DNA of 64,000 nt from Rhizobium sp. TH135 (GTDB lineage Bacteria > Pseudomonadota > Alphaproteobacteria > Rhizobiales > Rhizobiaceae), in the NCBI RefSeq assembly GCF_002855515.1, contig NZ_PKRP01000003.1:720264-784263 (forward strand), in the 5' to 3' direction. The first letter of the stretch is position 1, and the number at the start of each line of letters is the position of its first letter. Below are positions 34,694-43,200 of the stretch, in pieces. The notes beneath the pieces are model-generated. The model was not told where the DNA came from. It saw only the letters and a program-made list of their open reading frames with translations, and did not search any database. Both the position numbers and the translations under genes were made by a program.

Positions 34694-36140
34694 GATCAGG
34701 CTACGACGGCTACGCCTCATCCGTGACTACGTGAAGACTTTTCCTGTCATCGATCAGCAGGAGGACAGCACAAGCCCGTCATTCGAGTTCGTCCGGACCA
34801 AATACGCAGCAGACGTCAGGGGCAAGGACGAACGGAAGTCCGAGGACTGGAATGAAGTTCGCTCGACCGAAAGCATAGTCAAGGAAATCAACGATACGAT
34901 TTTCCAGACCCGGTTCTTTCTAAATCGGGGGGACCTGCGGTTGCTGGCCGCCGCCCTTCCATATCTGTTCGTCGTCATGACCGGCTTTGTCCTGACACTC
35001 TCTGGTTTCGGATGTTTCGACACGGAGGCAACCTGTCTGAATGGGACGGCCTTCAACCTCCTGACGGTCGGCGGCATGCAGGTCTCGGAACAAGCATCGG
35101 CAACCGAACTGAGGCAACTTGCCGAGAACGTCCTGACCGTCGCCGCCATCACCTTCGTCGGCGCCTATCTCTCGTCGCTGCGCTACCTCGTCCAGGCGCT
35201 CGCAGTCTTCGATCTGAACGGCTACACGATGATCCGTCAGGCGGCGATGATTGTCATCTCGGTCCTCGCATCGGCAGCACTTTATCGCGCCTTACCGGAT
35301 CTGAGCGCCGTACAGGAAGTCGTGAGCATCGAACGAAACACGCCAATCGGCGAGCTGTCTTCGCTCTGGATACTTCTCGCTCTGGCCTTCGGGCTGCTTC
35401 CGGGCAGTGTCTTGCAATTCATCCTGGTCAAGGTCGGCAGCCAGATCAACTGGATCAAGCAATCGGACAACCGCTTCATTGAGTGGACACGGGTCGTACC
35501 GCTCGATGCCATCGATGGCATCGACTTCTTCACGCGTTTCCGGCTTGAAGAATGCGGGATTTCCGACGTGCAGTCGCTCGCCACCTACAATCCGATCATG
35601 CTGCATATCGAGACGCCCTATGGCATCTACCAGACGGTCGACTGGATCGCCCAGGCGCAACTGTGCTGCGTCGTCGGCCTTGACCGTTTCCTGCTGCTGC
35701 GGCAGTTCAACGTCCGCACGATCTTCGATCTCGAACGCGCCCTGAAGCAGAACCGCAGTGATGACACTGACGCCGATCGAAAGGCCGTCGATGCCTTTGA
35801 CAGGATCTACGCGGCCGTCCTCCTCGCGCCCACCGGTCCGATGAAACATGTGCAGGAAAAGAGTACGGCCAAGTTCCTGATCCCGGGGGCCGATGGACAA
35901 ATCAAGGAGGTCGATGCGCGGGAATTCAGCATCTGGGCACTGACGACCATCAGCGAAACCAAGGAAATGTCATCGCGGGCCATCGAGCACCTGATGGACT
36001 GGATCGGCGACGATCTGCATGTCCGTCGCTTGAGACGCTTGTGGAACGAGATTTCGAGCCGTCTTGGACAATTGAGCCTGGAACTGACGCCCGACCATAA
36101 GATCGGCAACAAAACTGATGATCCAGCTCAGGCGGATTGA
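34578..36140 (+). CDS. Unrecognised five-helix membrane protein with helix-hairpin-helix-like cytoplasmic tail
   Basis: I do not recognise this 520-residue family. Five hydrophobic helices can be drawn: about residues 16-38, 120-144, 185-207, 218-238 and 262-287. A charged loop (40-118) separates the first from the second. Residues 310-388 show repeated segments of the form GI-x-DVQSLATYNP and FNVRTIFDLERAL, alternating with hydrophobic VDWIAQAQLCCVVG. These look like paired helix-hairpin-helix units. The last 120 residues are charged and helical. The ATG abuts a perfect hairpin that holds the ribosome-binding site. Base use appears a little less GC-rich than its neighbours. No neighbour suggests a role. 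Confidence 0.85.
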   Translation: MQTEVAAQAISDPSMAWTLVAAFSIAFITIFALIFGRYEIRLRRLRLIRDYVKTFPVIDQQEDSTSPSFEFVRTKYAADVRGKDERKSEDWNEVRSTESIVKEINDTIFQTRFFLNRGDLRLLAAALPYLFVVMTGFVLTLSGFGCFDTEATCLNGTAFNLLTVGGMQVSEQASATELRQLAENVLTVAAITFVGAYLSSLRYLVQALAVFDLNGYTMIRQAAMIVISVLASAALYRALPDLSAVQEVVSIERNTPIGELSSLWILLALAFGLLPGSVLQFILVKVGSQINWIKQSDNRFIEWTRVVPLDAIDGIDFFTRFRLEECGISDVQSLATYNPIMLHIETPYGIYQTVDWIAQAQLCCVVGLDRFLLLRQFNVRTIFDLERALKQNRSDDTDADRKAVDAFDRIYAAVLLAPTGPMKHVQEKSTAKFLIPGADGQIKEVDAREFSIWALTTISETKEMSSRAIEHLMDWIGDDLHVRRLRRLWNEISSRLGQLSLELTPDHKIGNKTDDPAQAD

Positions 36141-36212
36141 CCATCCGGAGACCTTTCGTCCTGTCCTGCCTTCGATTATGCATGTCGCACAGCGCAAGGC
36201 AGGAGAGACGTA

Positions 36213-37082
36213 ATGGCAAAGGTCGCATTCATCGGTTTGGGCGTGATGGGTTTCCCCATGGCCGGTCACTTGAAGGTCAAGGGTGGCCACGAGGTGAAGG
36301 TCTATAACCGAACGACCGCCAAGGCGGAAAGCTGGGTGGCAAAATTCGGCGGCAGCCACGGCCTGACACCGGCAGAAGCTGCAGACGGCGCCGATTTTGT
36401 CTTCACCTGCGTCGGCAATGACGATGACTTGCGGTCGGTCACGACAGGCGAAAACGGCGTGATCGCCGCGATGAAACCGGGCGCAATCTTGATCGACAAC
36501 ACGACCGCCTCGGCCGAGGTCGCGCGCGAACTTGCCGCAGCAACCGCCGCGAAAGGCTGCGGCTTCATCGATGCACCCGTCTCCGGCGGCCAGGCCGGTG
36601 CAGAGAACGGCGTGCTGACCGTCATGTGCGGCGGTGAGCCCGAGACCTTCGAGACGGCAAAGCCTGTCATCGATGCCTACGCCCGCATGACAGGGCTGAT
36701 GGGTCCGGCAGGCGCCGGTCAGCTGACCAAGATGGTCAACCAGATCTGCATCGCCGGTCTCGTTCAGGGTCTCGCTGAAGGCGTGCATTTCGGCAAGAAG
36801 GCCGGCCTCGACATTGAGAAGGTCATCGAGGTGATCTCGAAGGGCGCCGCCGGCTCGTGGCAGATGGAAAACCGCCACAAGACCATGAACCAGGGCAAAT
36901 ACGACTTCGGCTTCGCCGTCGACTGGATGCGCAAGGATCTCGACATCGTCTTGACCGAAGCGCGCAGCAACGGCGCCAATCTGCCGGTCACGGCACTGGT
37001 CGATCAGTTCTACGGCGAGGTGCAAAAGCTCGGCGGCAACAGGTGGGACACGTCGTCCCTGCTGGCACGCCTGGAGAAATAA
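36213..37082 (+). CDS. Beta-hydroxyacid dehydrogenase (GarR / 3-hydroxyisobutyrate dehydrogenase family)
   Basis: This 289-residue NAD(P)-dependent enzyme has the N-terminal dinucleotide site FIGLGVMGFPMAGHL and the substrate motif IDAPVSGGQAGAE. The catalytic Lys lies in GAGQLTKMVNQ and the cofactor Lys in MRKDLDIVL. The family includes 3-hydroxyisobutyrate dehydrogenase and tartronate semialdehyde reductase; the exact substrate cannot be fixed here. AGGAG precedes the ATG. A hairpin and the convergent Lrp-type gene follow. Confidence 0.9.
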   Translation: MAKVAFIGLGVMGFPMAGHLKVKGGHEVKVYNRTTAKAESWVAKFGGSHGLTPAEAADGADFVFTCVGNDDDLRSVTTGENGVIAAMKPGAILIDNTTASAEVARELAAATAAKGCGFIDAPVSGGQAGAENGVLTVMCGGEPETFETAKPVIDAYARMTGLMGPAGAGQLTKMVNQICIAGLVQGLAEGVHFGKKAGLDIEKVIEVISKGAAGSWQMENRHKTMNQGKYDFGFAVDWMRKDLDIVLTEARSNGANLPVTALVDQFYGEVQKLGGNRWDTSSLLARLEK

Positions 37083-37091
37083 CCATCGGAT

Positions 37092-37109
37092 GGGGCGCTA
37101 CGGCGCCCC
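37092..37109. terminator. Hairpin between the dehydrogenase and Lrp-type genes
   Basis: A 7-bp GC stem (GGGGCGC / GCGCCCC, loop TACG) fills the gap between two convergent stop codons and can act in both directions. Confidence 0.6.
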
Positions 37110-37598
37110 TCAGTCTTCCTGGGACTTCTGATTGTCGATCATCATGTAGTCGAGCGGCAGCTCGGTCGTGTACTTGATCTGCTCCATGGCAAAGGCCGAG
37201 GAGACGTCACGGATCTCGATCTTGGCGATCATCCGCTTGTAGAAAGCGTCATAGGCTGCAATGTCGGGCACGACGACCCGCAGCAGATAGTCGACGTCGC
37301 CGCTCATGCGGTAGAACTCGACCACTTCCGGAAACTCCGAGACGACTTCGGAAAACCGCTTCAACCATTCGATCGAATGACTGGAGGTGCGGATCGACAC
37401 GAAAACCGTGACCTTTGTGTTGACCTTGGCCGGATCCAAGAGCGCCACGCGGCGGCGGATGACGCCATCCTCTTCCATCTTCTGGATGCGGCGCCAGCAT
37501 GGCGTCGTGGACAGGCCGACCTTCTTCGCCAGATCCGCCACGGCGAGCGTGGAGTCTTCCTGGAGAATGCGGAGAATTTTGCGGTCGAGGCGATCCAT
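37110..37598 (-). CDS. Lrp/AsnC family transcriptional regulator
   Basis: This 162-residue protein has an N-terminal helix-turn-helix (MDRLDRKILRILQEDSTLAVADLAKKVGLS, recognition helix around TTPCWRRIQKM). The C-terminal RAM effector domain carries the MSGDVDYLLRVVVPDIAAYDAF block. Such regulators respond to amino acids. The upstream neighbour on this strand is a DNA glycosylase gene running the same way, so no divergent target is evident. AGGA stands 7 bases before the ATG. Confidence 0.92.
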   Translation of the reverse strand: MDRLDRKILRILQEDSTLAVADLAKKVGLSTTPCWRRIQKMEEDGVIRRRVALLDPAKVNTKVTVFVSIRTSSHSIEWLKRFSEVVSEFPEVVEFYRMSGDVDYLLRVVVPDIAAYDAFYKRMIAKIEIRDVSSAFAMEQIKYTTELPLDYMMIDNQKSQED

Positions 37599-37663
37599 GA
37601 CACGTCCTGTAAAACTGATTTTCTGTGATATAGCCGATTTCTTAAAATTTATGGAAAATCATT

Positions 37664-38338
37664 TCAGCCTATCAACAAGGAAACTTCGCGCCGCAGCACG
37701 GGCAGCACCTCCTCCTCGAACCAGGGATGGCGCTTGAGCCAGCCGGTATTGCGCCAGCTTGGATGCGGCAAGGGCAGCACGCGCGGCCCCTCACGGTTGG
37801 TGAGAAGGAAGTCCCGCCAGTGGGCGACCGTCTCGGTCATTGTCTTCCGCCTCAGACTGCCGAGATGCCAGGCTTGCGCATACTGTCCGATCGCGAGGAT
37901 CAGCTCCACCTGCGGCATGGCATCCATCACCGTCTGGCGCCAATGCGGCGCGCATTCCCGGCGCGGTGGCAGATCATGGCCGTTCTCGTCATAGCCCGGG
38001 AAGCAGAAGCCCATCGGCGCGATCGCAAAGCGCGAACGATCATAGAAGGTATCGCGGTCTACCCCGATCCAGAGCCGGAGCCGGTCTCCCGACGCGTCGT
38101 TGAAGGGAATACCGGTCTCATGCACCCGAAGCCCCGGCGCCTGGCCCGCGATCAACACTTTGGCGGTTGCCGAAAGATAGGCGACCGGCCGGGGCTCGTG
38201 CGGCATGCGCCGCTCCGGCCCGCCGGCCGGACAGTCACGACAGATCCGACACTGGGCGATCGCATGGCTCAAAGCGTCAATCGTCGGCGGCAGATCGCCA
38301 CGCGGCATCGCCGGCGGCGTCGGTGCATCGGCAGTCAT
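37664..38338 (-). CDS. Uracil-DNA glycosylase family protein
   Basis: This 224-residue protein has the active-site loop VLIAGQAPGLRVHETGIPF and the second motif LPLPHPSWRNTGW of the uracil-DNA glycosylase superfamily. Four Cys residues near the N-terminus (QCRICRDCP) and later could bind an Fe-S cluster as in family 4/5 enzymes, but not all are seen at family spacing. A base-excision role is likely; the preferred base is not shown. Its ATG at 38338 overlaps the nuclease stop by 4 bp. Confidence 0.85.
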   Translation of the reverse strand: MTADAPTPPAMPRGDLPPTIDALSHAIAQCRICRDCPAGGPERRMPHEPRPVAYLSATAKVLIAGQAPGLRVHETGIPFNDASGDRLRLWIGVDRDTFYDRSRFAIAPMGFCFPGYDENGHDLPPRRECAPHWRQTVMDAMPQVELILAIGQYAQAWHLGSLRRKTMTETVAHWRDFLLTNREGPRVLPLPHPSWRNTGWLKRHPWFEEEVLPVLRREVSLLIG

Positions 38339-38928
38339 TCTCTCATTCCCTCGAACCAGTTCGATATCCAGCGGGGCAGTAACGCCTGGACCCAGCCGGC
38401 AAGTTCCGCCTCCTCGACCTGCCTCAGCCGCCGCCAGTCCGAAGGCCGCTCGAACCGTCCGGCCCAAATCCCCTCGCCTGCTGCTCGTGCCTTGCCTTCT
38501 GCAACAAGATAGCGCCCATCGGCGACCGCAGCACCTGCCGCCACCAGACGCTCGCCGAGGTCATCAAGCCCTTGCTTGCAGGCGACGAGCAGCCGCTGAT
38601 AGCGGTCGCGGCGCGTGCCACTGCATTCCCAAGCTCCATCGGACGCGAGCGCTCTCAGCGTCCGCCGCGCCTCTTCCCCACAGGCATAGGTCGAGCCGTC
38701 GCCCCTCTCGCAGATCTGGCCGAGTTCCGGCGCATCGATCCCCTCGATGCGCAATCGCTCGCCCGCGACAGCAAGAGTATCCCCGTCTATGGCAATTAAC
38801 GGACCAGTGAAGCGCAGCGCCTGTGCATTTTCCAGCTTGGCGATGATCAGCAGCGCCAGCGCCAGGATGGCTAGCGCCACAACGATGTCCCGCAGGTGCT
38901 TCAGGCGCCTCGTCACATTCCCACCCAT
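38335..38928 (-). CDS. Membrane-anchored thermonuclease-like (SNase) protein
   Basis: This 197-residue protein has one N-terminal membrane helix (about residues 13-32) and an SNase-type domain. Conserved pieces are IDGDTLAVAGERLRIEGIDAPE and DRYQRLLVAC, where the Arg and Asp residues that bind Ca and phosphate in SNase are partly kept. The tail is rich in Trp and Arg. It lies upstream of and overlaps the glycosylase gene, so both may be co-expressed. The start is uncertain: no clear ribosome-binding site precedes the ATG, and a GTG four codons later is possible. Confidence 0.82.
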   Translation of the reverse strand: MGGNVTRRLKHLRDIVVALAILALALLIIAKLENAQALRFTGPLIAIDGDTLAVAGERLRIEGIDAPELGQICERGDGSTYACGEEARRTLRALASDGAWECSGTRRDRYQRLLVACKQGLDDLGERLVAAGAAVADGRYLVAEGKARAAGEGIWAGRFERPSDWRRLRQVEEAELAGWVQALLPRWISNWFEGMRE

Positions 38929-39035
38929 TTCAAGAACGAATCCTTTTCACACATGGCAAACAAATCCTTCCAAGACAGGATCTTCTTAAGAATTCGCCGC
39001 TAGGGTTCACCAAGGGCGCGGAAGACTGCAACGCA

Positions 39036-40571
39036 ATGAGTAACGGCGTAGATACATCGGCGGACAAGAATGTTCTCGACCTGACGCGAAACGATCGCAG
39101 CAGGGCAACGACGCGCGCCCTTCGTGCAACGCGTGAACGTCTGCAGTCCGGCCAGGGCACATCCCCCGCATTCGACGTCGAAATCCTCGCAATGCATATC
39201 GCAGCCTGCCTTCAGGGTGCAGCCGTCATCCCGATCATCATCCTTCTGATTGCTGGCTCCGGTGCCTATTTCACGGCGCAGCCCCATTTCATCGTCTGGG
39301 GTCTCTTTGCCCTCACCATGCATGCGATCGGCATCTTGATCGTCAAGCGGGCGTCGAAGACCGAGATCACACTGGAAAGCCAGAGCAGCTGGCGCCGCAT
39401 CCTGCTGCTCTCCCAAGTCGCCATGGGCATGTCTTGGGCAATCTTTGCCCTTCAGGACTGCGCGACCTGCAATCCGACCGCCTTCACCTTCTACAAGGGT
39501 GCCGTCCTTCTGCTGGCCCTCTCGATCACCGCGATGGCGAGCATGCTGCTGCGCCAAGCCGTGCTCTTCGGCTTCCTGCCGACAGTGGTTGCGCTGACCT
39601 ACGTGTCCGCCAGGGGTCAAGACATGCTGGATCTTGGACTGACCGCGGTCTTCACCACGGCGCTCATCTTCTTCATCTACATCACTAAGCGTCTTCACCA
39701 GGCCAATCTGAAACTCCTGTCCTTCCAGACGGAGAAAGACGATCTGATCGCCGAACTCGAAGTGGCAAAGTCCCTCTCCGACGAGGCGCGCCGTCGGGCG
39801 GAAGAAGCCAATATGGCGAAGTCCCGATTCCTCGCGTCCATGTCGCACGAGCTGCGCACACCGCTCAATGCCATCCTGGGCTTCTCGGAGGTCATGGCGA
39901 CCGAAGTGCTCGGACCGCTGAACAACCCGCTCTACAAGGAATATGCCGGCGACATCCATCGCTCCGGCACGCATCTGCTCGAACTGATCAACGAGATCCT
40001 CGACCTCTCGCGCATAGAGGCCGGCAAATACGAGCTCAGCGAAGAAAGCGTGGCTCTGCTCGAAGTGGCCGAGGACTGCATCGGCATGATTCAGCTGCGC
40101 GCGAAATCGAAGAACATCCGCATCGAGCAGCAATTCGAAGCCAACCTCCCGTCGCTCTGGGCCGATGAAAAGGCGCTGCGCCAGGTTATCCTGAACTTGT
40201 TGTCGAACGCCGTGAAATTCACGCCGCAGGGTGGAGAGATCATGGTCAAGGCCGGCTGGACCGCCGGTGGCGGGCAATACATCTCGATCCGCGACAACGG
40301 CCCCGGCATTCCGGAGAACGAAATCCCCGTGGTGCTATCCGCCTTCGGTCAGGGCTCGATTGCGATCAAGAGCGCCGAACAGGGCACAGGCCTTGGCCTG
40401 CCGATCGTTCAGGCGATCCTGTCCAAGCATGGCGGCGAGTTCAAGCTCAAGTCGAAGCTCCGCGAAGGCACGGAAGTCATCGCCATCCTGCCCTCGAGCC
40501 GTGTGCTCGAAAGCTTGCCTGCGGTGTCGGAAGCAAAGGCGGTCGAGCCCCGCCGCCGCCAGTTCGCCTGA
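39036..40571 (+). CDS. Membrane sensor histidine kinase, PleC/DivJ-like
   Basis: This 511-residue protein has an N-terminal membrane region of about six helices (residues about 55-210) with little periplasmic sequence. A short coiled coil (residues about 228-262) is followed by a HisKA domain with the phosphorylated His in MSHELRTPLNAILGFSEV (His 271). The ATPase domain has QVILNLLSNAVKFTP, DNGPGIPENEIP and GTGLGLPIVQ. The H-box resembles the PleC/DivJ cell-cycle kinases of alphaproteobacteria. No response-regulator gene is adjacent. Confidence 0.92.
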   Translation: MSNGVDTSADKNVLDLTRNDRSRATTRALRATRERLQSGQGTSPAFDVEILAMHIAACLQGAAVIPIIILLIAGSGAYFTAQPHFIVWGLFALTMHAIGILIVKRASKTEITLESQSSWRRILLLSQVAMGMSWAIFALQDCATCNPTAFTFYKGAVLLLALSITAMASMLLRQAVLFGFLPTVVALTYVSARGQDMLDLGLTAVFTTALIFFIYITKRLHQANLKLLSFQTEKDDLIAELEVAKSLSDEARRRAEEANMAKSRFLASMSHELRTPLNAILGFSEVMATEVLGPLNNPLYKEYAGDIHRSGTHLLELINEILDLSRIEAGKYELSEESVALLEVAEDCIGMIQLRAKSKNIRIEQQFEANLPSLWADEKALRQVILNLLSNAVKFTPQGGEIMVKAGWTAGGGQYISIRDNGPGIPENEIPVVLSAFGQGSIAIKSAEQGTGLGLPIVQAILSKHGGEFKLKSKLREGTEVIAILPSSRVLESLPAVSEAKAVEPRRRQFA

Positions 40572-40578
40572 TCGGCGA

Positions 40579-41001
40579 TTAGCCAAGGAACAGCCGGCTG
40601 ATCACGACATAGGCGGCAAAGGCGCCGTTGGCGATGATCAAGCAGAAGACCGCGAAGGACCCGAGATCCTTGGCATTCCGCCCGACCGTGGAAATCTCGG
40701 GCGAAATCCGGTCCACCAGTTCTTCGATAGCGGTGTTCAGGGCTTCCACCGAGAACATCAGCATCATCAGGACGATGAAGCCGAGGAACTCGAACAGGCT
40801 CGCCCCGACCAGAGCGAAGACCACGAGCCCGCCGACAAATCCCAGCAATTCGTGCCGGAAAGCCGCTTCCTGAACGAGACGCTTGAAGCCTTGCGCGGAA
40901 TACTGGGCGGCGGCGAACAGATGCGCGATGCCGGTCTTTTTCTTGATGACGGTGGATGCGAGCGGCTTGGCGCCGCTCTTCTTTGGCGCGCGATCACTCA
41001 T
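40579..41001 (-). CDS. dgkA: Diacylglycerol kinase
   Basis: This 140-residue integral membrane enzyme phosphorylates diacylglycerol to phosphatidate. Three helices lie around residues 50-70, 75-95 and 115-135. The catalytic segment is SVEALNTAIEELVDRISPE, including the essential Glu residues, followed by KDLGSFAVF. It starts inside the last codons of cobT (8-bp overlap), so translation of the two is likely coupled. In rhizobia a link to cobalamin synthesis is not known. Confidence 0.93.
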   Translation of the reverse strand: MSDRAPKKSGAKPLASTVIKKKTGIAHLFAAAQYSAQGFKRLVQEAAFRHELLGFVGGLVVFALVGASLFEFLGFIVLMMLMFSVEALNTAIEELVDRISPEISTVGRNAKDLGSFAVFCLIIANGAFAAYVVISRLFLG

Positions 41002-42016
41002 GGGACTTGTTGGATACCCCAGCCTGTTCGAAGGTCGCCATGCCGGTATGGCAGGCGGCTGCCGCCTTGACGATACCGGCCGCAAGTGCAGCCCCCGTGC
41101 CTTCGCCGAGCCGCATGCCGAGCGCCAGAAGTGGCGTCTTGCCGAGGCGCTCGATCGCACGCAGATGGCCGGGCTCACCTGAGACATGGCCGATCAGGCA
41201 GTGGTCGAGTGCAGACGGGTTGGCGGCCTTCAGGATCGAAGCCGCAGCAGTCGCCACGTAACCGTCGATGAGAACGGGGATCTTCTCCATGCGTGCGGCA
41301 AGGATTGCACCCGCCATAGCGGCGATCTCGCGACCACCGAGGCGACGCAAGACTTCCAGCGGATCGGACAGATGTTCGCAGTGGAAGGCAACCGCCTGTT
41401 TGACGGCGGCCACCTTGCGCGCCAGCACATCGCCTTCGGATCCGGTGCCCGGACCGACCCAGTCCTCCGCCTCGCCGCCGTAGAGCGCGAGGTTGATCGC
41501 AGCGGCGATCGTCGTATTGCCGATGCCCATCTCACCGATGCAGAGCAGATCCGTGCCACCGGCGATTGCCTCCATGCCGAAGGCCATGGTGGCGGCACAG
41601 TCGCGCTCGGAGAGCGCCGGCTCACAGGTGATGTCGCCGGTCGGGTAGTCGAGCGCCAGATCGAAGATCTTGAGGCCGAGATCATGCGTCACGCAGATCT
41701 GGTTGATGGCCGCACCACCAGCCGCGAAGTTCTCGACCATCTGCTGGGTGACCGACGGCGGAAACGGCGTGATGCCGTGTTTGGTCACACCGTGATTGCC
41801 CGCGAAGATCGCGACCAGCGGACGGTTGACGGCCGGCGCACGGCCGCTCCACGCGGCGAGCCACATGGCAATTTCTTCCAGTCGGCCGAGTGCGCCCGGC
41901 GGCTTGGTCAGCTGCTTGTCACGCTCGCGCGCAGCCACGAGCGCCGCCGTGCTGGGGCCCGGCAGGTCGCGCAGCAGGGCGCGAAAATCGTCGAATGGCA
42001 GGCCGGTAACGCTCAT
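40994..42016 (-). CDS. cobT: Nicotinate-nucleotide-dimethylbenzimidazole phosphoribosyltransferase
   Basis: This 340-residue enzyme makes alpha-ribazole phosphate for the lower loop of cobalamin. Hallmarks are FAGNHGVTKHGITPFP, GGAAINQICVTHDL, IGEMGIGNTTIAAAI and the C-terminal LGMRLGEGTGAALA region with the catalytic Glu. The ATG at 42016 gives the family length; the frame extends 78 codons upstream into the divergent cobS region. No cobalamin riboswitch is visible in the 141-bp gap to cobS. Confidence 0.96.
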   Translation of the reverse strand: MSVTGLPFDDFRALLRDLPGPSTAALVAARERDKQLTKPPGALGRLEEIAMWLAAWSGRAPAVNRPLVAIFAGNHGVTKHGITPFPPSVTQQMVENFAAGGAAINQICVTHDLGLKIFDLALDYPTGDITCEPALSERDCAATMAFGMEAIAGGTDLLCIGEMGIGNTTIAAAINLALYGGEAEDWVGPGTGSEGDVLARKVAAVKQAVAFHCEHLSDPLEVLRRLGGREIAAMAGAILAARMEKIPVLIDGYVATAAASILKAANPSALDHCLIGHVSGEPGHLRAIERLGKTPLLALGMRLGEGTGAALAAGIVKAAAACHTGMATFEQAGVSNKSHE

Positions 42017-42157
42017 GGATCGGGCTTCCTTGTAATCTTCCAGCAAATCAGGCTTTGTGGCCTCTCTCTTACTGACCGGACCCGTGCCGCTCAACTCAAA
42101 AAACGACGCAGCCGGTCGAGGACGAAAACGAATGCTGAAATACGGAACATTGGGATC

Positions 42158-42943
42158 ATGCAGGTTGTCGAGAACCTTCTGACGGAGACGGCGAGGGCCG
42201 TTTCCTTCCTGAGCCGCCTGCCGGTCCCGGACCGCTTTTTCGCCGGCCATGATGGCGGCCTGAGCCGCACCGTGATGGCCTTCCCGCTTGCCGGTCTGGT
42301 CATTGCCCTCCCCGCGTGTCTGGTGATCAGTATCCTGTCGCTAGCAGGCGTAGCACCTGTCCTGATCGCACTGATCGCGATCACCGCGCAGGTCATGCTC
42401 ACCGGCGCCCTGCACGAGGATGGCCTGTCCGACACCGCCGACGGTTTCGGCGGAGGCCGGACCCGCGACAAAGCGCTTGCCATCATGAAGGACAGCCGGA
42501 TCGGCACTTACGGCGCGCTCGCGCTGATCCTGTCAGCAGGCTTGAGGATCGCCGCCCTGTCGACCCTCATTCAAGTCCTGCCCCCGCTGGCTGCCGGCTT
42601 GACCTGGCTGGCTGCTGCCATCCTGTCCCGAACACTGATGGTCTGGCACTGGTCGTCCCTGCCCTCGGCGCGCACAGACGGCATTGCAGCGTCCGCTGGT
42701 CTTCCTAACGCGGAGGCAGCGCGGACTGCTCTAGTGCTCGGCGGAGCAATCACGCTCGCTCTCAGCCTCGTCGCGCTGCCCTTTCATGCCTGGTTCGTGG
42801 CAGCCGCGATCAGCCTTCTCGCCGTCTCGGCTTTCACCCGCCATTGCCGCAAGCGCATTGACGGCCACACCGGCGATACCATCGGCGCCAGCCAACAACT
42901 CTGCGAGAGCGCCTTTCTCCTGACCCTTGCCATGCTAGTCTAG
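42158..42943 (+). CDS. cobS: Adenosylcobinamide-GDP ribazoletransferase
   Basis: This 261-residue membrane enzyme (CobS in the Salmonella nomenclature, CobV in Pseudomonas) joins alpha-ribazole to adenosylcobinamide-GDP. It has six to seven helices and the conserved HEDGLSDTADGFGGGRTRDKALAIMKDSRIGTYG loop (His, Asp, Asp residues), read here in segments. The ATG at 42158 is divergent from cobT, so the two consecutive pathway enzymes share a control region. It is followed 35 bp later by the DUF1289 gene. Confidence 0.93.
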   Translation: MQVVENLLTETARAVSFLSRLPVPDRFFAGHDGGLSRTVMAFPLAGLVIALPACLVISILSLAGVAPVLIALIAITAQVMLTGALHEDGLSDTADGFGGGRTRDKALAIMKDSRIGTYGALALILSAGLRIAALSTLIQVLPPLAAGLTWLAAAILSRTLMVWHWSSLPSARTDGIAASAGLPNAEAARTALVLGGAITLALSLVALPFHAWFVAAAISLLAVSAFTRHCRKRIDGHTGDTIGASQQLCESAFLLTLAMLV

Positions 42944-42978
42944 GAACCCGATATAGGAGCGAAACCAAAGGGCTCGCG

Positions 42979-43200
42979 ATGGAATCCCCCTGCATTCTCG
43001 TCTGTTCGATCGATGACAAGACCGGCTATTGCTTCGGCTGCGGGCGCACCCGCGACGAGATCGGCCTCTGGACAAGTTATACCGGCCTCGAGCGCCGGAC
43101 GATTATGTCCGAACTGCCGGCGCGCATGGAAAACATGGAGCGCAAGCCACGGCGCGAGACGCGACGCACCCGCATGATCCGCGAGCGTGAGGGCGGTTGA
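42979..43200 (+). CDS. DUF1289 small Cys-rich protein
   Basis: This 73-residue protein has the DUF1289 pattern SPCILVCSIDDKTGYCFGCGRT followed by EIGLW and a highly basic tail. The four Cys residues may bind a metal or Fe-S cluster; function unknown. AAAGGG stands before the ATG. Its stop overlaps the start of the protease gene (TGATG), so it is part of a cobS - DUF1289 - protease run. Confidence 0.85.
   Translation: MESPCILVCSIDDKTGYCFGCGRTRDEIGLWTSYTGLERRTIMSELPARMENMERKPRRETRRTRMIREREGG

Noticed and set aside
42017..42157. Cobalamin riboswitch between cobT and cobS
   Set aside because: I looked for the conserved B12-box-like core and stems and saw none; the gap is short and ordinary.
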